A stretch of DNA of 64,000 nt from Bosea vaviloviae (GCF_001741865.1 NZ_CP017147.1:895001-959000); one strand, 5' to 3'. Shown: positions 19,135-27,784, numbered from the stretch's first letter. Notes: a model not told the origin generated them from the letters alone. Numbers and translations: made by a program.

Positions 19135-20478
19135 ATGAGCGCCAAGAACCAGACTATGGCCAACCAGACTGCCGTGAACCAGACTGCGGCAGGCCAGACC
19201 GCAGCCCATCGCGACGCCAAGGGCCGCCGGGTCGTCGCCGTTACCGGTCTCGGCATCGTCACCTCGCTCGGCCAGGGCAAGGAGGCCAATTGGCAAGCGC
19301 TGACCGCCGGCAAATCCGGCATCCACCGGATCGAACGCTTCCCGACCGAGGGCCTGCGCACCACCATCGCCGGGACGGTCGATTTTCTCTTCGACGGCTC
19401 CTTCACCGCGCCGCAGCTCTCGGAAAAGCTCGCGACGCTCGCAGCCGACGAGGCGGTCAGCCAGAGCGGCCTCGGTCAGCCCGGCGATTTTCCCGGCGAG
19501 CTCTTCATGGCGGTGCCGCCTGTCGAGATGGAATGGCCGCAGAAGCAGGAGCTGGCCCAAACTCTTGAAGGCGACGTGGATTATGACGGGCTTTTGCGCG
19601 CCGCCGCCTCGCAGAAATTCAAACCCATGCACGAACTCTTCCTGTTCGGCGCAGTCGCGGATCACATCGCCGACAGATTCGGCACCAAGGGCTCGCCGAT
19701 CTCGCTCTCCACGGCTTGCTCCTCCGGCGCGACCGCGATCCAGATGGGCGTTGAGGCCATCCGCCGCGGCGATACGCAGGCCGCGCTCTGCATCGGCACC
19801 GACGGCTCGGTCCATGCCGAGGCGCTGATCCGCTTCTCCCTGCTCTCGGCGCTCTCGACTCAGAACGATCCGCCGGAAGCCGCAGCGAAACCCTTCTCGA
19901 AGAACCGCGACGGCTTCGTCATGGGCGAAGGCGCCGGCGCGCTGGTGCTGGAGGATTACGACCATGCGCTCGCGCGCGGCGCGACCATCCTGGGCATCGT
20001 CGCGGGCTGCGGCGAGCGCGGCGACGGCTTCCACCGCACCCGCTCGAGCCCCGACGGCAAGCCCGCGATCCTGGCCATGCAGGATGCGCTCGACGATGCC
20101 GGGCTTACGCCCGACGATGTCGACTACATCAACGCGCACGGCACCTCGACGCCCGAGAACGACAAGATGGAGGCGATGAGCTGCGCCGCCGTCTTCGGCG
20201 AGCGCATGGCGAGCCTGCCGATCTCCTCCAACAAGTCGATGATCGGCCACACGCTGACCGCGGCCGGTGCGGTCGAGGCCGTGATCTCCTTCATGACCAT
20301 CGCCAATGGCCGCATCCCGCCGACGATCAACTACGCCAATCCCGACCCGGCGATAGCGCTCGACGTCGTGCCCAACACGGCGCGCGACGCGACGGTGCGC
20401 ACCATCATCTCGAACTCCTTCGGCTTCGGCGGCCAGAACACCTGCCTCGTGCTGACTGTGGAGCCTACCCACGCATGA
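19135..20478 (+). CDS. fabF1XL: Beta-ketoacyl-ACP synthase (FabF1XL)
   Basis: The active condensing enzyme of the C28 pathway. Seen: 447 residues; nucleophile in SLSTACSSGATAIQ, histidines in INAHGTSTPEND and NKSMIGHTLTAAGAVE, and the C-terminal NSFGFGGQN. The N-terminus carries about 28 extra residues with a repeated NQT(A) pattern (KNQTMANQTAVNQTAAGQT) before the conserved RRVVAVTGLGIVTSLG, so initiation could be later, though no better start is seen. It lies 10 bp after the preceding gene and overlaps the next by 4 bp. Confidence 0.92.
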   Translation: MSAKNQTMANQTAVNQTAAGQTAAHRDAKGRRVVAVTGLGIVTSLGQGKEANWQALTAGKSGIHRIERFPTEGLRTTIAGTVDFLFDGSFTAPQLSEKLATLAADEAVSQSGLGQPGDFPGELFMAVPPVEMEWPQKQELAQTLEGDVDYDGLLRAAASQKFKPMHELFLFGAVADHIADRFGTKGSPISLSTACSSGATAIQMGVEAIRRGDTQAALCIGTDGSVHAEALIRFSLLSALSTQNDPPEAAAKPFSKNRDGFVMGEGAGALVLEDYDHALARGATILGIVAGCGERGDGFHRTRSSPDGKPAILAMQDALDDAGLTPDDVDYINAHGTSTPENDKMEAMSCAAVFGERMASLPISSNKSMIGHTLTAAGAVEAVISFMTIANGRIPPTINYANPDPAIALDVVPNTARDATVRTIISNSFGFGGQNTCLVLTVEPTHA

Positions 20479-21221
20479 CCCGCATCCTCGTCACAGGCGG
20501 CGCCAAGGGCGTCGGCGCCGCGATCGTCCGTGCGCTGGCCGCGGCCGGTCACGATGTCGATTTCACCTATCGCTCATCGCCCGACCAGGCGCAGGCACTC
20601 GTCGCGGAGATCAATGCGGCCCACCCCGATCGTCTCCTCGCCGCCCTCCCGCTCGATCTCTCCGACAAGGCCGCGCTCGACGCCTTCTGCGAGGGGCGCG
20701 AGGCGGAAAGCTATTTCGGCTTCATCCACAATGCCGGCCAGCCCTATGATTCGCTCGCCGCGATGATGGCGCAGGACAAGGCCGAAGCGGCGATGCAGGT
20801 GAATTTCTGGGCCTTCTCCCGGCTCGCCAAGAGCCTGATGCGCAACATGATCCGCGCCCGCGCTGGCCGCATCGTCGCGATCGGCTCCGTCGCGGCCTTG
20901 CGCGGCAACCCCGGCAATGCCGCCTACGCCGCCTCCAAGGGCGCGCTGATCTCCTATGCCAAGACGCTCGCGGTCGAGACCGGCAAGCGCGGCGTCACCG
21001 TCAACGTGATCGCGCCGGGCTTCGTCGACACCGACATGATGGCACCCTATGCCGCCTATCGCGACAAGATGCAGGCCCAGATCCCGGCCGGCCGCTTCGC
21101 CAAGCCCGAGGAGGTCGCCGGGCTCGCCACCTTCCTGATGAGCGAGCCAGCGGCCTATATCACCGGCACCGTGCTGCCGATCGATGGCGGGGTGACGGCG
21201 CAGCTCGGCGTACATCGCTGA
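20475..21221 (+). CDS. 3-oxoacyl-ACP reductase, FabG-like SDR
   Basis: Likely the ketoreductase for C28 elongation. Seen: 248 residues, classical SDR with N-terminal VTGGAKGVGAAIV, NAG in FIHNAGQP, catalytic Ser in IGSVAAL and YAASK, and the C-terminal YITGTVLPIDGG. The position between fabF1XL and adh, with translational overlap (ATGA), supports a role in the same pathway; ordinary FabG elsewhere in the genome could also serve. Confidence 0.88.
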   Translation: MTRILVTGGAKGVGAAIVRALAAAGHDVDFTYRSSPDQAQALVAEINAAHPDRLLAALPLDLSDKAALDAFCEGREAESYFGFIHNAGQPYDSLAAMMAQDKAEAAMQVNFWAFSRLAKSLMRNMIRARAGRIVAIGSVAALRGNPGNAAYAASKGALISYAKTLAVETGKRGVTVNVIAPGFVDTDMMAPYAAYRDKMQAQIPAGRFAKPEEVAGLATFLMSEPAAYITGTVLPIDGGVTAQLGVHR

Positions 21222-21276
21222 GTTCGACCCGACGGCCCAAATATGCTAGGTTCACTCCGAACCGGAGCGAACCATC

Positions 21277-21528
21277 ATGACCGCAGCCTTCACCATCCGC
21301 CTCGACGACGAGATGCTGGCCAAGCTCGACGCGCTGGCCGCCGACACGGACCGCTCGCGCAGCTGGATCGCGGCCAAGGCGATCGAATCCTATGTCGAGC
21401 TGAATGCCTGGCAGATCGCCAAGATCAAGGAGGGCATCGCCCAGGCCGACCGTGGCGAGTTCGCGACGGAGGAAGAGCTCGACGCGATTGAAGTGGAGTT
21501 GCAAGCTCGCATCGATGCCGCCCGATGA
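21277..21528 (+). CDS. ParD/CopG-like ribbon-helix-helix antitoxin
   Basis: 83 residues with an N-terminal RHH motif (AFTIRLDDEMLAKLDALA then RSRSWIAAKAIESYV) and an acidic helical tail for toxin binding (EEELDAIEVELQARI). It overlaps the next gene by 4 bp (ATGA), the classic toxin-antitoxin arrangement. It probably binds its own promoter in the 55-bp gap after fabG. Confidence 0.88.
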   Translation: MTAAFTIRLDDEMLAKLDALAADTDRSRSWIAAKAIESYVELNAWQIAKIKEGIAQADRGEFATEEELDAIEVELQARIDAAR

Positions 21529-21809
21529 AGTTGATCTGGACGCCTCGTGCCAAAGATGACTTACGCGAGATCGGCCATTATATCGCTGATTTCAATCCGA
21601 CTGCCGCGCTGACGTTGGTCCGAAGGCTTCGACTTGCAGCCAAAACGCTTGCCGACAACCCCGCCATAGGCCGGCCGGGCCGAGCTGAGGAAACGCGTGA
21701 ACTCGTGGTCTCCGGCACGAGCTATATCCTCCCCTATCGCGTCCGCGAAGGACGCGTCGAAATCCTGGCCGCGCTGCACGCCGCGCGTGACTGGCCTGAC
21801 CAGTTCTGA
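21525..21809 (+). CDS. RelE/ParE family toxin
   Basis: 94 residues: KLIWTPRAKDDLREIGHYIADFN at the N-terminus, a central NPAIGRPGRAEETRELVV and C-terminal YILPYRVREGRVEILAALHAARDWP, all ParE-like. ParE toxins poison gyrase; RelE-type relatives cleave mRNA. It lies 14 bp before adh of the lipid A operon, so the pair is embedded in that operon. It appears intact. Confidence 0.88.
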   Translation: MKLIWTPRAKDDLREIGHYIADFNPTAALTLVRRLRLAAKTLADNPAIGRPGRAEETRELVVSGTSYILPYRVREGRVEILAALHAARDWPDQF

Positions 21810-21823
21810 AAGGCACTATACCG

Positions 21824-22846
21824 ATGCGTTCCCTCCAGCTTCATGGCGACCGCGACCTCCGTCTCGAGGAGATCGAGCCGCCGCCGCCGCCCGCCGCCGG
21901 CGAGGTGCAGATCCGTATCCGCGCGGTCGCGCTGAACTATCTCGACGTCTGGGGCTTTCGCGGCATGGCTTTCGCCAAGCGCAAGATGCCCCAGGCCGCC
22001 GGCGTCGAGGCCGCGGGCGAGATCGTCTGCGTCGGCGAGGGTGTCACCAATCTCAAGGTTGGCGACACCGTCACCGCCTATGGCGCCGAGACCTGCGGCC
22101 ACTGCAAGGCCTGCAGGGAGGGCCGCGACAATCTCTGCGAGAACGTCGCCGGCATCATGGGCTTCCATATCGACGGCTTCGCGCGTGAACTGCTGAACAA
22201 ATCCGCGCGCCTCGTCATCAAGGCGCCTGAAGGTGTCTCCTTCGAGGACGCGGCCTGCGCGCCGATCGGCTTCGGCACGGTCCAGCACATGCTGTTCGAC
22301 AACGCCAAGCTCGAACCCGGCGAATCCGTCCTGGTCCATGCCGGCGGCTCGGGCATCGGCACGGCCGCCATCCTGATGGCCAAGGCTATCGGCTGCACGG
22401 TCTACACCACCGTCGGCGATGACGAAAAGGGCCGCAAGGCCAAGGCGCTCGGGGCTGATTTCGTCGTCAACTACAAGACCGAGCGCTTCGAGGGCGAGGT
22501 TCGCCAGCTCACCAAGCGCAAGGGCGTCGATGTCGTCTTCGAGCATGTCGGCGCCGACACCTGGAACGGCTCGCTGCTCTGCCTCAAGCGCGGCGGCCGG
22601 CTTGTCACTTGCGGCGCGACGTCGGGCGCTTCGACCACGATGAATCTGATGCAGCTCTTTCAGCAGCAATACCGCATCACCGGTTCCTTCGGCTGCCGCA
22701 TCGAAAACATCGCGCAATCGCTGGAAAAGATGGCCGGCGGCATGAGACCCGTGATCGATTCGGTGTTTCCGCTCGCCGATTTCGAGAAAGGCCTGGCCCG
22801 GCTTGAAGGCCGGCAGGTCTTCGGCAAGGTCATCGTCGCCTTCTGA
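21824..22846 (+). CDS. Zinc-binding dehydrogenase (AdhXL-type)
   Basis: A 340-residue medium-chain dehydrogenase/reductase, in the place of the alcohol dehydrogenase gene of rhizobial C28 clusters; proposed to act on acyl-chain intermediates. Seen: N-terminal GroES-like domain; a structural zinc lobe with four Cys (TCGHCKACREGRDNLCEN); Rossmann motif VHAGGSGIGTAAILMAK. The usual catalytic-zinc Cys is replaced (NYLDVWGFRG), as in quinone/enoyl reductases, so an enoyl-thioester reduction is possible. That alternative is inference. Confidence 0.85.
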   Translation: MRSLQLHGDRDLRLEEIEPPPPPAAGEVQIRIRAVALNYLDVWGFRGMAFAKRKMPQAAGVEAAGEIVCVGEGVTNLKVGDTVTAYGAETCGHCKACREGRDNLCENVAGIMGFHIDGFARELLNKSARLVIKAPEGVSFEDAACAPIGFGTVQHMLFDNAKLEPGESVLVHAGGSGIGTAAILMAKAIGCTVYTTVGDDEKGRKAKALGADFVVNYKTERFEGEVRQLTKRKGVDVVFEHVGADTWNGSLLCLKRGGRLVTCGATSGASTTMNLMQLFQQQYRITGSFGCRIENIAQSLEKMAGGMRPVIDSVFPLADFEKGLARLEGRQVFGKVIVAF

Positions 22847-22924
22847 CGAGGCGCTCCGCGCCCGGAAGGCTTGACGCAACGGGCCTTCCTGCCGCAAGTC
22901 CCCGGTTCCTGCCCGATAAGCTCA

Positions 22925-23932
22925 ATGCACGGGCGAGATGGGACCGGGCTGACCTTGAGACGACTGAAAGCTCTCGCCGCGCGCGCCGGCGCCGTGGTGA
23001 TGATCGGCCTGATCCGGGCGCTGTTTGGCTTCCTGCGCTGGCTCGGGCCCGAGCGCGCGAGCGATCTCGGCGGCTGGCTGCTGCGCAGCGTCAGCCCCGT
23101 GATCCCGGTCAACCGCGTCGCGCTCGCGAATATCCGCGCGGCTTTCCCGCAGATGGCGGAGGACGAGGTTCGGCGGATCGCGCGCGGGGCCTGGGAGAAT
23201 CTCGGCCGCACCGCCGCCGAATACGCCCATCTGAACACATTGTTCGACTATGACGACGACAACCGGGACGCTCCCTCGCGCGTCGAGGTCGACGGCATCG
23301 AGCAATTCATCGCGCTCAAGGACGATGGCAAGCCGGGCCTGATTTTCTCCTCCCATCTCGCCAATTGGGAGCTGCCGGCGATCTGCGCCGCCGCCTACAA
23401 GCTCGACACCACCGCCGTGTTCCGCGCGCCCAACGACCCGGCCATCGCCGCGATCGTGCATGAGATCCGTTCCGGTGCGATGGGCGGGCTCGCTGCCGCC
23501 AAGCAGGGCGCGGCCTTCGCCATGCAGGGCGTGCTGGAGAAGGGCGGCCATCTCGGCATGCTGATCGACCAGCATTTCACCCGCGGCGTGGTGGTGCCCT
23601 TCATGGGCCGGCCGGCGCTGACCAACCCGATCCTCGGCAAATTCGCCCGGCGCTTCGAATGCCCGGTCCATGGCGTGCGCGTCATCCGCTTGCCCCATCA
23701 TCGCTTCCGGTTGGAGTTGACGCCGCCGCTCGACCTGCCGCGCGATGCCAATGGCGAGATCGACGTTCAAGGCGCGATGGCGATGATGACCGCCGTCGTC
23801 GAGGGATGGGTCCGCGAGCATCCCGAGCAATGGCTCTGGATGCATCGGCGCTGGCGGCCTAACCTGATCGCCGCGGCGAAGGGCGGCGACGCGCCCATCA
23901 TGACGATTCAACCGGTTTTCAAGGCAACGTGA
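22925..23932 (+). CDS. lpxXL: Lipid A C28 acyltransferase LpxXL
   Basis: Transfers 27-hydroxyoctacosanoate from AcpXL to the lipid A precursor. Seen: a 335-residue LpxL/HtrB-type protein with an N-terminal membrane segment (VVMIGLIRALFGFLRWLG), catalytic HX4E in SSHLANWELP and the GMLIDQHFTRGVVVPFMG substrate region, ending WMHRRWRP. The ATG at 22925 is chosen; the frame is open to a TTG at 22871. It is last in the operon. Confidence 0.9.
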   Translation: MHGRDGTGLTLRRLKALAARAGAVVMIGLIRALFGFLRWLGPERASDLGGWLLRSVSPVIPVNRVALANIRAAFPQMAEDEVRRIARGAWENLGRTAAEYAHLNTLFDYDDDNRDAPSRVEVDGIEQFIALKDDGKPGLIFSSHLANWELPAICAAAYKLDTTAVFRAPNDPAIAAIVHEIRSGAMGGLAAAKQGAAFAMQGVLEKGGHLGMLIDQHFTRGVVVPFMGRPALTNPILGKFARRFECPVHGVRVIRLPHHRFRLELTPPLDLPRDANGEIDVQGAMAMMTAVVEGWVREHPEQWLWMHRRWRPNLIAAAKGGDAPIMTIQPVFKAT

Positions 23933-23999
23933 TTTCCAAGTGAGAGCTGTTGGGCGCTTTGGTAATACCTCACAGCTATAATGGTCGCCGAGTTCAGCC

Positions 24000-24758
24000 A
24001 TGACCCTTCGCGCCCGCCTCCTTCCTGTATCCATCGCCGCGCTCCTCCTGGGCGGCGCGACGGCGCATGCGCAGGCTCCGGCGGTGCAGCCGAAGGCGGT
24101 CGTCGAGCTCTTCACCAGCCAGGGCTGCTCGTCCTGCCCACCCGCGGACGCGCTGCTGCGCGAGATCGCCAAGGACCCTGCCGTCATCGCGTTGACGCTG
24201 CCAGTGACCTATTGGGACTATCTCGGCTGGAAGGACACGCTCGGCCAGGACGTCTTCACCAAGCGCCAGAAATTCTATGCCAAGGCCCGCGGCGACGGCC
24301 AGGTCTACACGCCCCAGGCTGTGATCAACGGCGCCTCCCACATCGTCGGCTCCGACAAGACCGAGATCGAGCGCATGCTGCGCGAGCAGGCGCCCAGTGC
24401 TCTGCCCGTAAAGCTCTCGATCCAGGAGGACGGCACGACGCTGCGGATCAAGATCGCAGCCTCCGCCAGCCCCGGTGACAGGCCCGCCGGCGTCTGGATT
24501 CTTCCGGTCGCGAAGCTGGTCACCGTTCCGATCACGCGTGGCGAGAATGAAGGCCGCACCATCACCTACGCCAATGTCGTGCGCGCCATGGTGCGCGTCG
24601 GCGAATGGGATGGCGGGGAGACGACCCTGACGGCTCCCCTCACGACGACGCGCGCCGCCGATTCCGACAGCTATATCGTCGTCGTGCAGGCCGAAACGCT
24701 CGGGAAATACGGCATGATGCCCGCCGCAATGCTGGGCGCGGCTCGCAGCACGCGCTGA
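24000..24758 (+). CDS. DUF1223 family secreted thioredoxin-like protein
   Basis: 252 residues with a signal peptide (LLPVSIAALLLGGATAHAQA) and a thioredoxin-like start ELFTSQGCSSCPPADALL containing a CxxC pair, then VTYWDYLGWKDTLG and YTPQAVING, the DUF1223 signature. Likely periplasmic; the physiological role is unknown. A TATAAT at 23977-23982 lies just upstream but without a clear -35. Confidence 0.88.
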   Translation: MTLRARLLPVSIAALLLGGATAHAQAPAVQPKAVVELFTSQGCSSCPPADALLREIAKDPAVIALTLPVTYWDYLGWKDTLGQDVFTKRQKFYAKARGDGQVYTPQAVINGASHIVGSDKTEIERMLREQAPSALPVKLSIQEDGTTLRIKIAASASPGDRPAGVWILPVAKLVTVPITRGENEGRTITYANVVRAMVRVGEWDGGETTLTAPLTTTRAADSDSYIVVVQAETLGKYGMMPAAMLGAARSTR

Positions 24759-24862
24759 TCCGGGATCGCGCCCCCCGCTTGTATCGACCTCCCCTAAATG
24801 CCAGTGACGTGCAGCCGGCTCAAGGCCATGGCGCGACGCGACCCCTGCGGCAAGGATCTCGA

Positions 24863-25264
24863 GTGGAACCCAATGCTTCCCTGAAGCCGCGCTGGCAGCG
24901 CCCGGTCTATTTCGCGCTCGGCTGCCTGAGTGTGGCGATTGGCGTCGTCGCGCTGGTCGTGCCCCTGATTCCCGGCATCGTCTTCCTGGTGCTGGCGACG
25001 GCCTGCTTCTCCCGATCCTCGCCCCGGATGGAAACCTGGCTGACGACCCATCCGCGCTTCGGCAAGCTGATCGCGAACTGGAATACGTCCGGTGCCATAC
25101 CGCGCAGTGCGAAATGGCTGATCACGATCAGCATGATCGCGAGCTTTTCGCTGATCTTCCTGGAAACCGATTCGCGCCTGCTTCAGGCCGTTGTGGCCGC
25201 GATCATGCTCGGCGTGCTCGTCTATGTCTGGCGGCGACCAGAACAGCCGGCATCCGCATCCTAG
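24863..25264 (+). CDS. DUF454 (YbaN) family inner membrane protein
   Basis: 133 residues from a GTG start preceded by an AAGGA ribosome-binding site. Seen: RPVYFALGCLSVAIGVVALVVPLIPG, the typical YbaN N-terminal helix pair, then ACFSRSSPRMETWLTTHPRFG and two more helices. Function unknown. The TAG stop (25262-25264) is formed by the first three bases of a dispersed palindromic repeat, so the native C-terminus may have been replaced. Confidence 0.85.
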   Translation: MEPNASLKPRWQRPVYFALGCLSVAIGVVALVVPLIPGIVFLVLATACFSRSSPRMETWLTTHPRFGKLIANWNTSGAIPRSAKWLITISMIASFSLIFLETDSRLLQAVVAAIMLGVLVYVWRRPEQPASAS

Positions 25265-25365
25265 AGCGTTTTCGAACGAAGTGGACACCGGTTCGCGCCA
25301 GGAAAACGCGTTAAAACAAAGATCTAGAGCAATTGAACGATCCAACCGGATCGGGAATTGCTCTA
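25262..25365. repeat. Intergenic palindromic repeat, TAGAGCGTTTTC + TAGAGCAATT modules
   Basis: Two modules: TAGAGCGTTTTCGAAC...GGAAAACGCGTTAAAAC and TAGAGCAATTGAAC...GGGAATTGCTCTA. It matches the element at 4160-4280 in the reverse orientation. The left TAG terminates the DUF454 gene. Not far downstream the sequence CCTGTTGAAAAGTCGG begins, which has weak similarity to 12000-12030. Confidence 0.78.
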
Positions 25366-25420
25366 GCAGCCTGTTGAAAAGTCGGCCGCGCGAAACGCCA
25401 TAGCGCCGCTCGTTTCAGAC

Positions 25421-26059
25421 TCAGCTGCGGACAGCGTCTGCAGCCAGTCCGACTCCAAGACCGAAAAAACTGAACCCGGCGACGCGGCCCATCCAGCGCC
25501 GGCCACCAGCGCCCAGCAAGCGCGCCCGCAACCGCAGCGATACCGCCGCGTAGCTCGTATGTATCAAGCCAACGATCGCGATGATCGTGACGAACATCAT
25601 CGCGAACTGCGGCGCGATGGGCGCCGCCTGATCAAGAAAAGACGGGAACGCCGCCGATAAGAACAGGATCGATTTCGGGTTGCTCAGGGAAACAAGGAGC
25701 GAACGAAGCACAATCGAGAGATCTGCGCGCTGGCTGGCCTCTTCCCGATCGAGCTCGAGACGTGCGATCGCCGAGAACGAGACGCGCAGCAGATTGAGGC
25801 CCACCCAGATCAAATAGGCGGCGCCTGCCAGCTTCATCGCTTGATACGCGCTCGGAAACGCCCGCAGCACAGTCCCCGTGCCCAGCGCCGCAGCCAGGGC
25901 AACCACGAACAATGCGACGAGATTGCCTGCGATGGCCAGGCCCGCACCGCGCCAACCATGCCGCAGGGCGTTGGTGATGACCGTCAGCACGTTTGGGCCA
26001 GGCGAACAGGTTGCGATGGCAATAAGAGCCGCAAAACCCAACCAAGACTGAACGCTCAT
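25421..26059 (-). CDS. LysE family translocator
   Basis: A 212-residue amino acid or metabolite exporter of the RhtB/LysE family. Seen: the N-terminal conserved ATCSPGPNVLTVITNALRHG, internal helices with YLIWVGLNLLR and LVSLSNPKSILFLSAAFP, six hydrophobic segments in all. Substrate unknown. Transcribed alone, ending near the repeat at 25365. Confidence 0.9.
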   Translation of the reverse strand: MSVQSWLGFAALIAIATCSPGPNVLTVITNALRHGWRGAGLAIAGNLVALFVVALAAALGTGTVLRAFPSAYQAMKLAGAAYLIWVGLNLLRVSFSAIARLELDREEASQRADLSIVLRSLLVSLSNPKSILFLSAAFPSFLDQAAPIAPQFAMMFVTIIAIVGLIHTSYAAVSLRLRARLLGAGGRRWMGRVAGFSFFGLGVGLAADAVRS

Positions 26060-26183
26060 GACGTCCTGGGACCTCCCGATAAAGCGTGGCGCCCCATATG
26101 TCTAGACAATCTGGACGCGCGCGACAACACATCTCGTCACGCGAGGGGGCGCACCTTCAGACAGTCAGGACGAGAGATGGACG

Positions 26184-26789
26184 TCACAGCAGGATCACCT
26201 TGTTCGGCAGTTCGTCGATATCGTCGGCAACCGGCGGTGCATGCTGCGCCAGGACGCGCCCGAGCGCCCCGACCGCGTCGATCAGCCCCTCGCGCAAACG
26301 CTCCTGCCGCGCGGCGTCGAGCAGGGCCGCGACGATGTCCCGCCATGTCTCCGGATCAACCTTGCCGTCGATGCCGATATCCGTGACGACCTCGGCATAG
26401 CGCTCCTGCAGGGCGACATAGAGCAACACGCCGGTGCGCCCACGCGTCTGCGTCAACCCGCGCGCGGTGAACTCGCGCAGCGCCACGTCATGCGCGCGGC
26501 CGCGCTTGACGAAGCCGGGCACGAAGCGGCCGCCGCGCCCATACCAGAGCAGTGCGGCCATCAGCAGGGCCGCGCAGATCAACTGGATCAGGAAGATGCG
26601 CGGCGCGCTCGTCATCGTCAGTGCCAGAAGCGGCCAGGGCACGAACAGCGACAGCACCAAAGCCAGCACCATCGGCACCGATCGGTAGCTGCTCGCGGCG
26701 CGGTCGATCACCACCACGATCTCGCCGCTGGTCAGGCGCTCGGCCTGGGCGACGGCCGCTGCGATCGCGTCCCTGTCGTCTGAATCCAT
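26184..26789 (-). CDS. TPM domain membrane protein (small)
   Basis: 201 residues from MDSDDRDAIAAAVAQAE. Seen: a TPM-domain start (AERLTSGEIVVVIDRAAS), two hydrophobic segments (VLALVLSLFVPWPLLAL and IFLIQLICAALLMAALLW), then a helical region with TRGRTGVLLYVALQERYAEVV. This matches the second TPM gene usually paired with lemA. Its ATG shares one base with the upstream TPM stop (TGATG). Role unknown; related pairs are linked to envelope or photosystem quality control in other lineages. Confidence 0.82.
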   Translation of the reverse strand: MDSDDRDAIAAAVAQAERLTSGEIVVVIDRAASSYRSVPMVLALVLSLFVPWPLLALTMTSAPRIFLIQLICAALLMAALLWYGRGGRFVPGFVKRGRAHDVALREFTARGLTQTRGRTGVLLYVALQERYAEVVTDIGIDGKVDPETWRDIVAALLDAARQERLREGLIDAVGALGRVLAQHAPPVADDIDELPNKVILL

Positions 26790-27673
26790 CACCAATCCCC
26801 CGACGCACCGCCACCGCCCGACGAGCCGCCTCCACCGGAGAAGCCGCCCCCGCCTCCGCCACCGGAACTCCAGCCGCCGCCACCTCCCCAGCTCGAGCCC
26901 GACCCCGTGCCCCAACCCGAACTCTGCGGCAGCGTGATCCAGCGCCCGTCGCGCAGGCGATGCCGGCCGGCTCCGCGCGCCTGGCTCAGGCTGCGCATGA
27001 AGGAAACCACCAGGATGAAGATGAACACCATCACCAGGATCACGGCGAGGGTCTCAGCCGGCGAGCTCTCATCATTCCGCACCAGGGCGCGGCGCTGCCA
27101 TTCCTCGGCGTCGCCGGAGAGGATGGTCAGGATCGCATCGACGCCACCCTCGATGCCACCAGCGAAATCGCCGGTCTTGAACTTCGGCGCCACCGCCGTG
27201 GTGATGATGATCTTGGAGAGCGCGTCGGTCAGCGCCCCTTCCAGCCCATAGCCGACCTCGATGCGGACCTTGCGCTCGTTCGGCGCGACGATGAACAGCA
27301 CGCCGTTGTTGCGCGGCTTCTCGCCGAGCTTCCAGAACCGGAACAGGCCGTTGGCGAAATCCTCGATGCCGATGTCCTGCAGCGAGGGCACGGTCGCAAC
27401 CACGAGCTGGTCGCCGGCCTTGTCCTCATGCGCCTTGATCTTCGCCTCGATGCGCTGGCGTGCCTCCGGCGCGATAAGCTTGGCGCCATCGACGATACGG
27501 CCGGTGAGGGCGGGATAGGAGGGGTCGGCGGCAAGGGCGTAACCGGTCGCCAACAGAAACAGAAGAAATGCGGAAACACGCCAGAGAACCCCTCTCCTGT
27601 AAGGAGAGGGGCGGGGGTGAGGTGTAGGCCGTTCGACGGTGAGGTTCAGCATCGCAGAGAATTTCGTGCCCAC
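26789..27673 (-). CDS. TPM domain protein, YgcG-type, Gly-rich C-terminus
   Basis: 294 residues. Seen: signal-like segment VSAFLLFLLATGYALA, then the TPM domain (LTGRIVDGAKLIAPEARQRI, GDQLVVATVPSLQDIGIEDFAN, NNGVLFIVAPNERKVRIEVG), a transmembrane helix (TLAVILVMVFIFILVVSFM), and a C-terminus almost entirely Gly/Ser/Trp. The residues before the signal segment (RPTPHPRPSPYRRG) are encoded by one arm of a dispersed repeat, and no start codon lies between the arm and the signal segment. Forms a lemA-TPM-TPM operon. Confidence 0.83.
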   Translation of the reverse strand: MGTKFSAMLNLTVERPTPHPRPSPYRRGVLWRVSAFLLFLLATGYALAADPSYPALTGRIVDGAKLIAPEARQRIEAKIKAHEDKAGDQLVVATVPSLQDIGIEDFANGLFRFWKLGEKPRNNGVLFIVAPNERKVRIEVGYGLEGALTDALSKIIITTAVAPKFKTGDFAGGIEGGVDAILTILSGDAEEWQRRALVRNDESSPAETLAVILVMVFIFILVVSFMRSLSQARGAGRHRLRDGRWITLPQSSGWGTGSGSSWGGGGGWSSGGGGGGGFSGGGGSSGGGGASGDW

Positions 27674-27738
27674 CTGGTTTGCTGGCCTGCCCTCACCCCT
27701 GCCCCTCTCCCACTCGGGAGAGGGGTTCCCCGCGCCTC
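27589..27738. repeat. Inverted repeat overlapping the start of the TPM gene
   Basis: Arm 1: AACCCCTCTCCTGTAAGGAGAGGGGCGGGGGTGAGG (27589-27624, itself a small hairpin), inside the TPM coding start. Arm 2: CCCTCACCCCTGCCCCTCTCC and GGAGAGGGGTTCCCC (27697-27738). A REP-like pair of the same general style as the repeats at 16.8, 43.9 and 59.0 kb. Confidence 0.65.
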
Positions 27739-27784
27739 ACCATGCAATGCTTGCAGCATCACCCGGCGAACTCGGCGCATAGCC

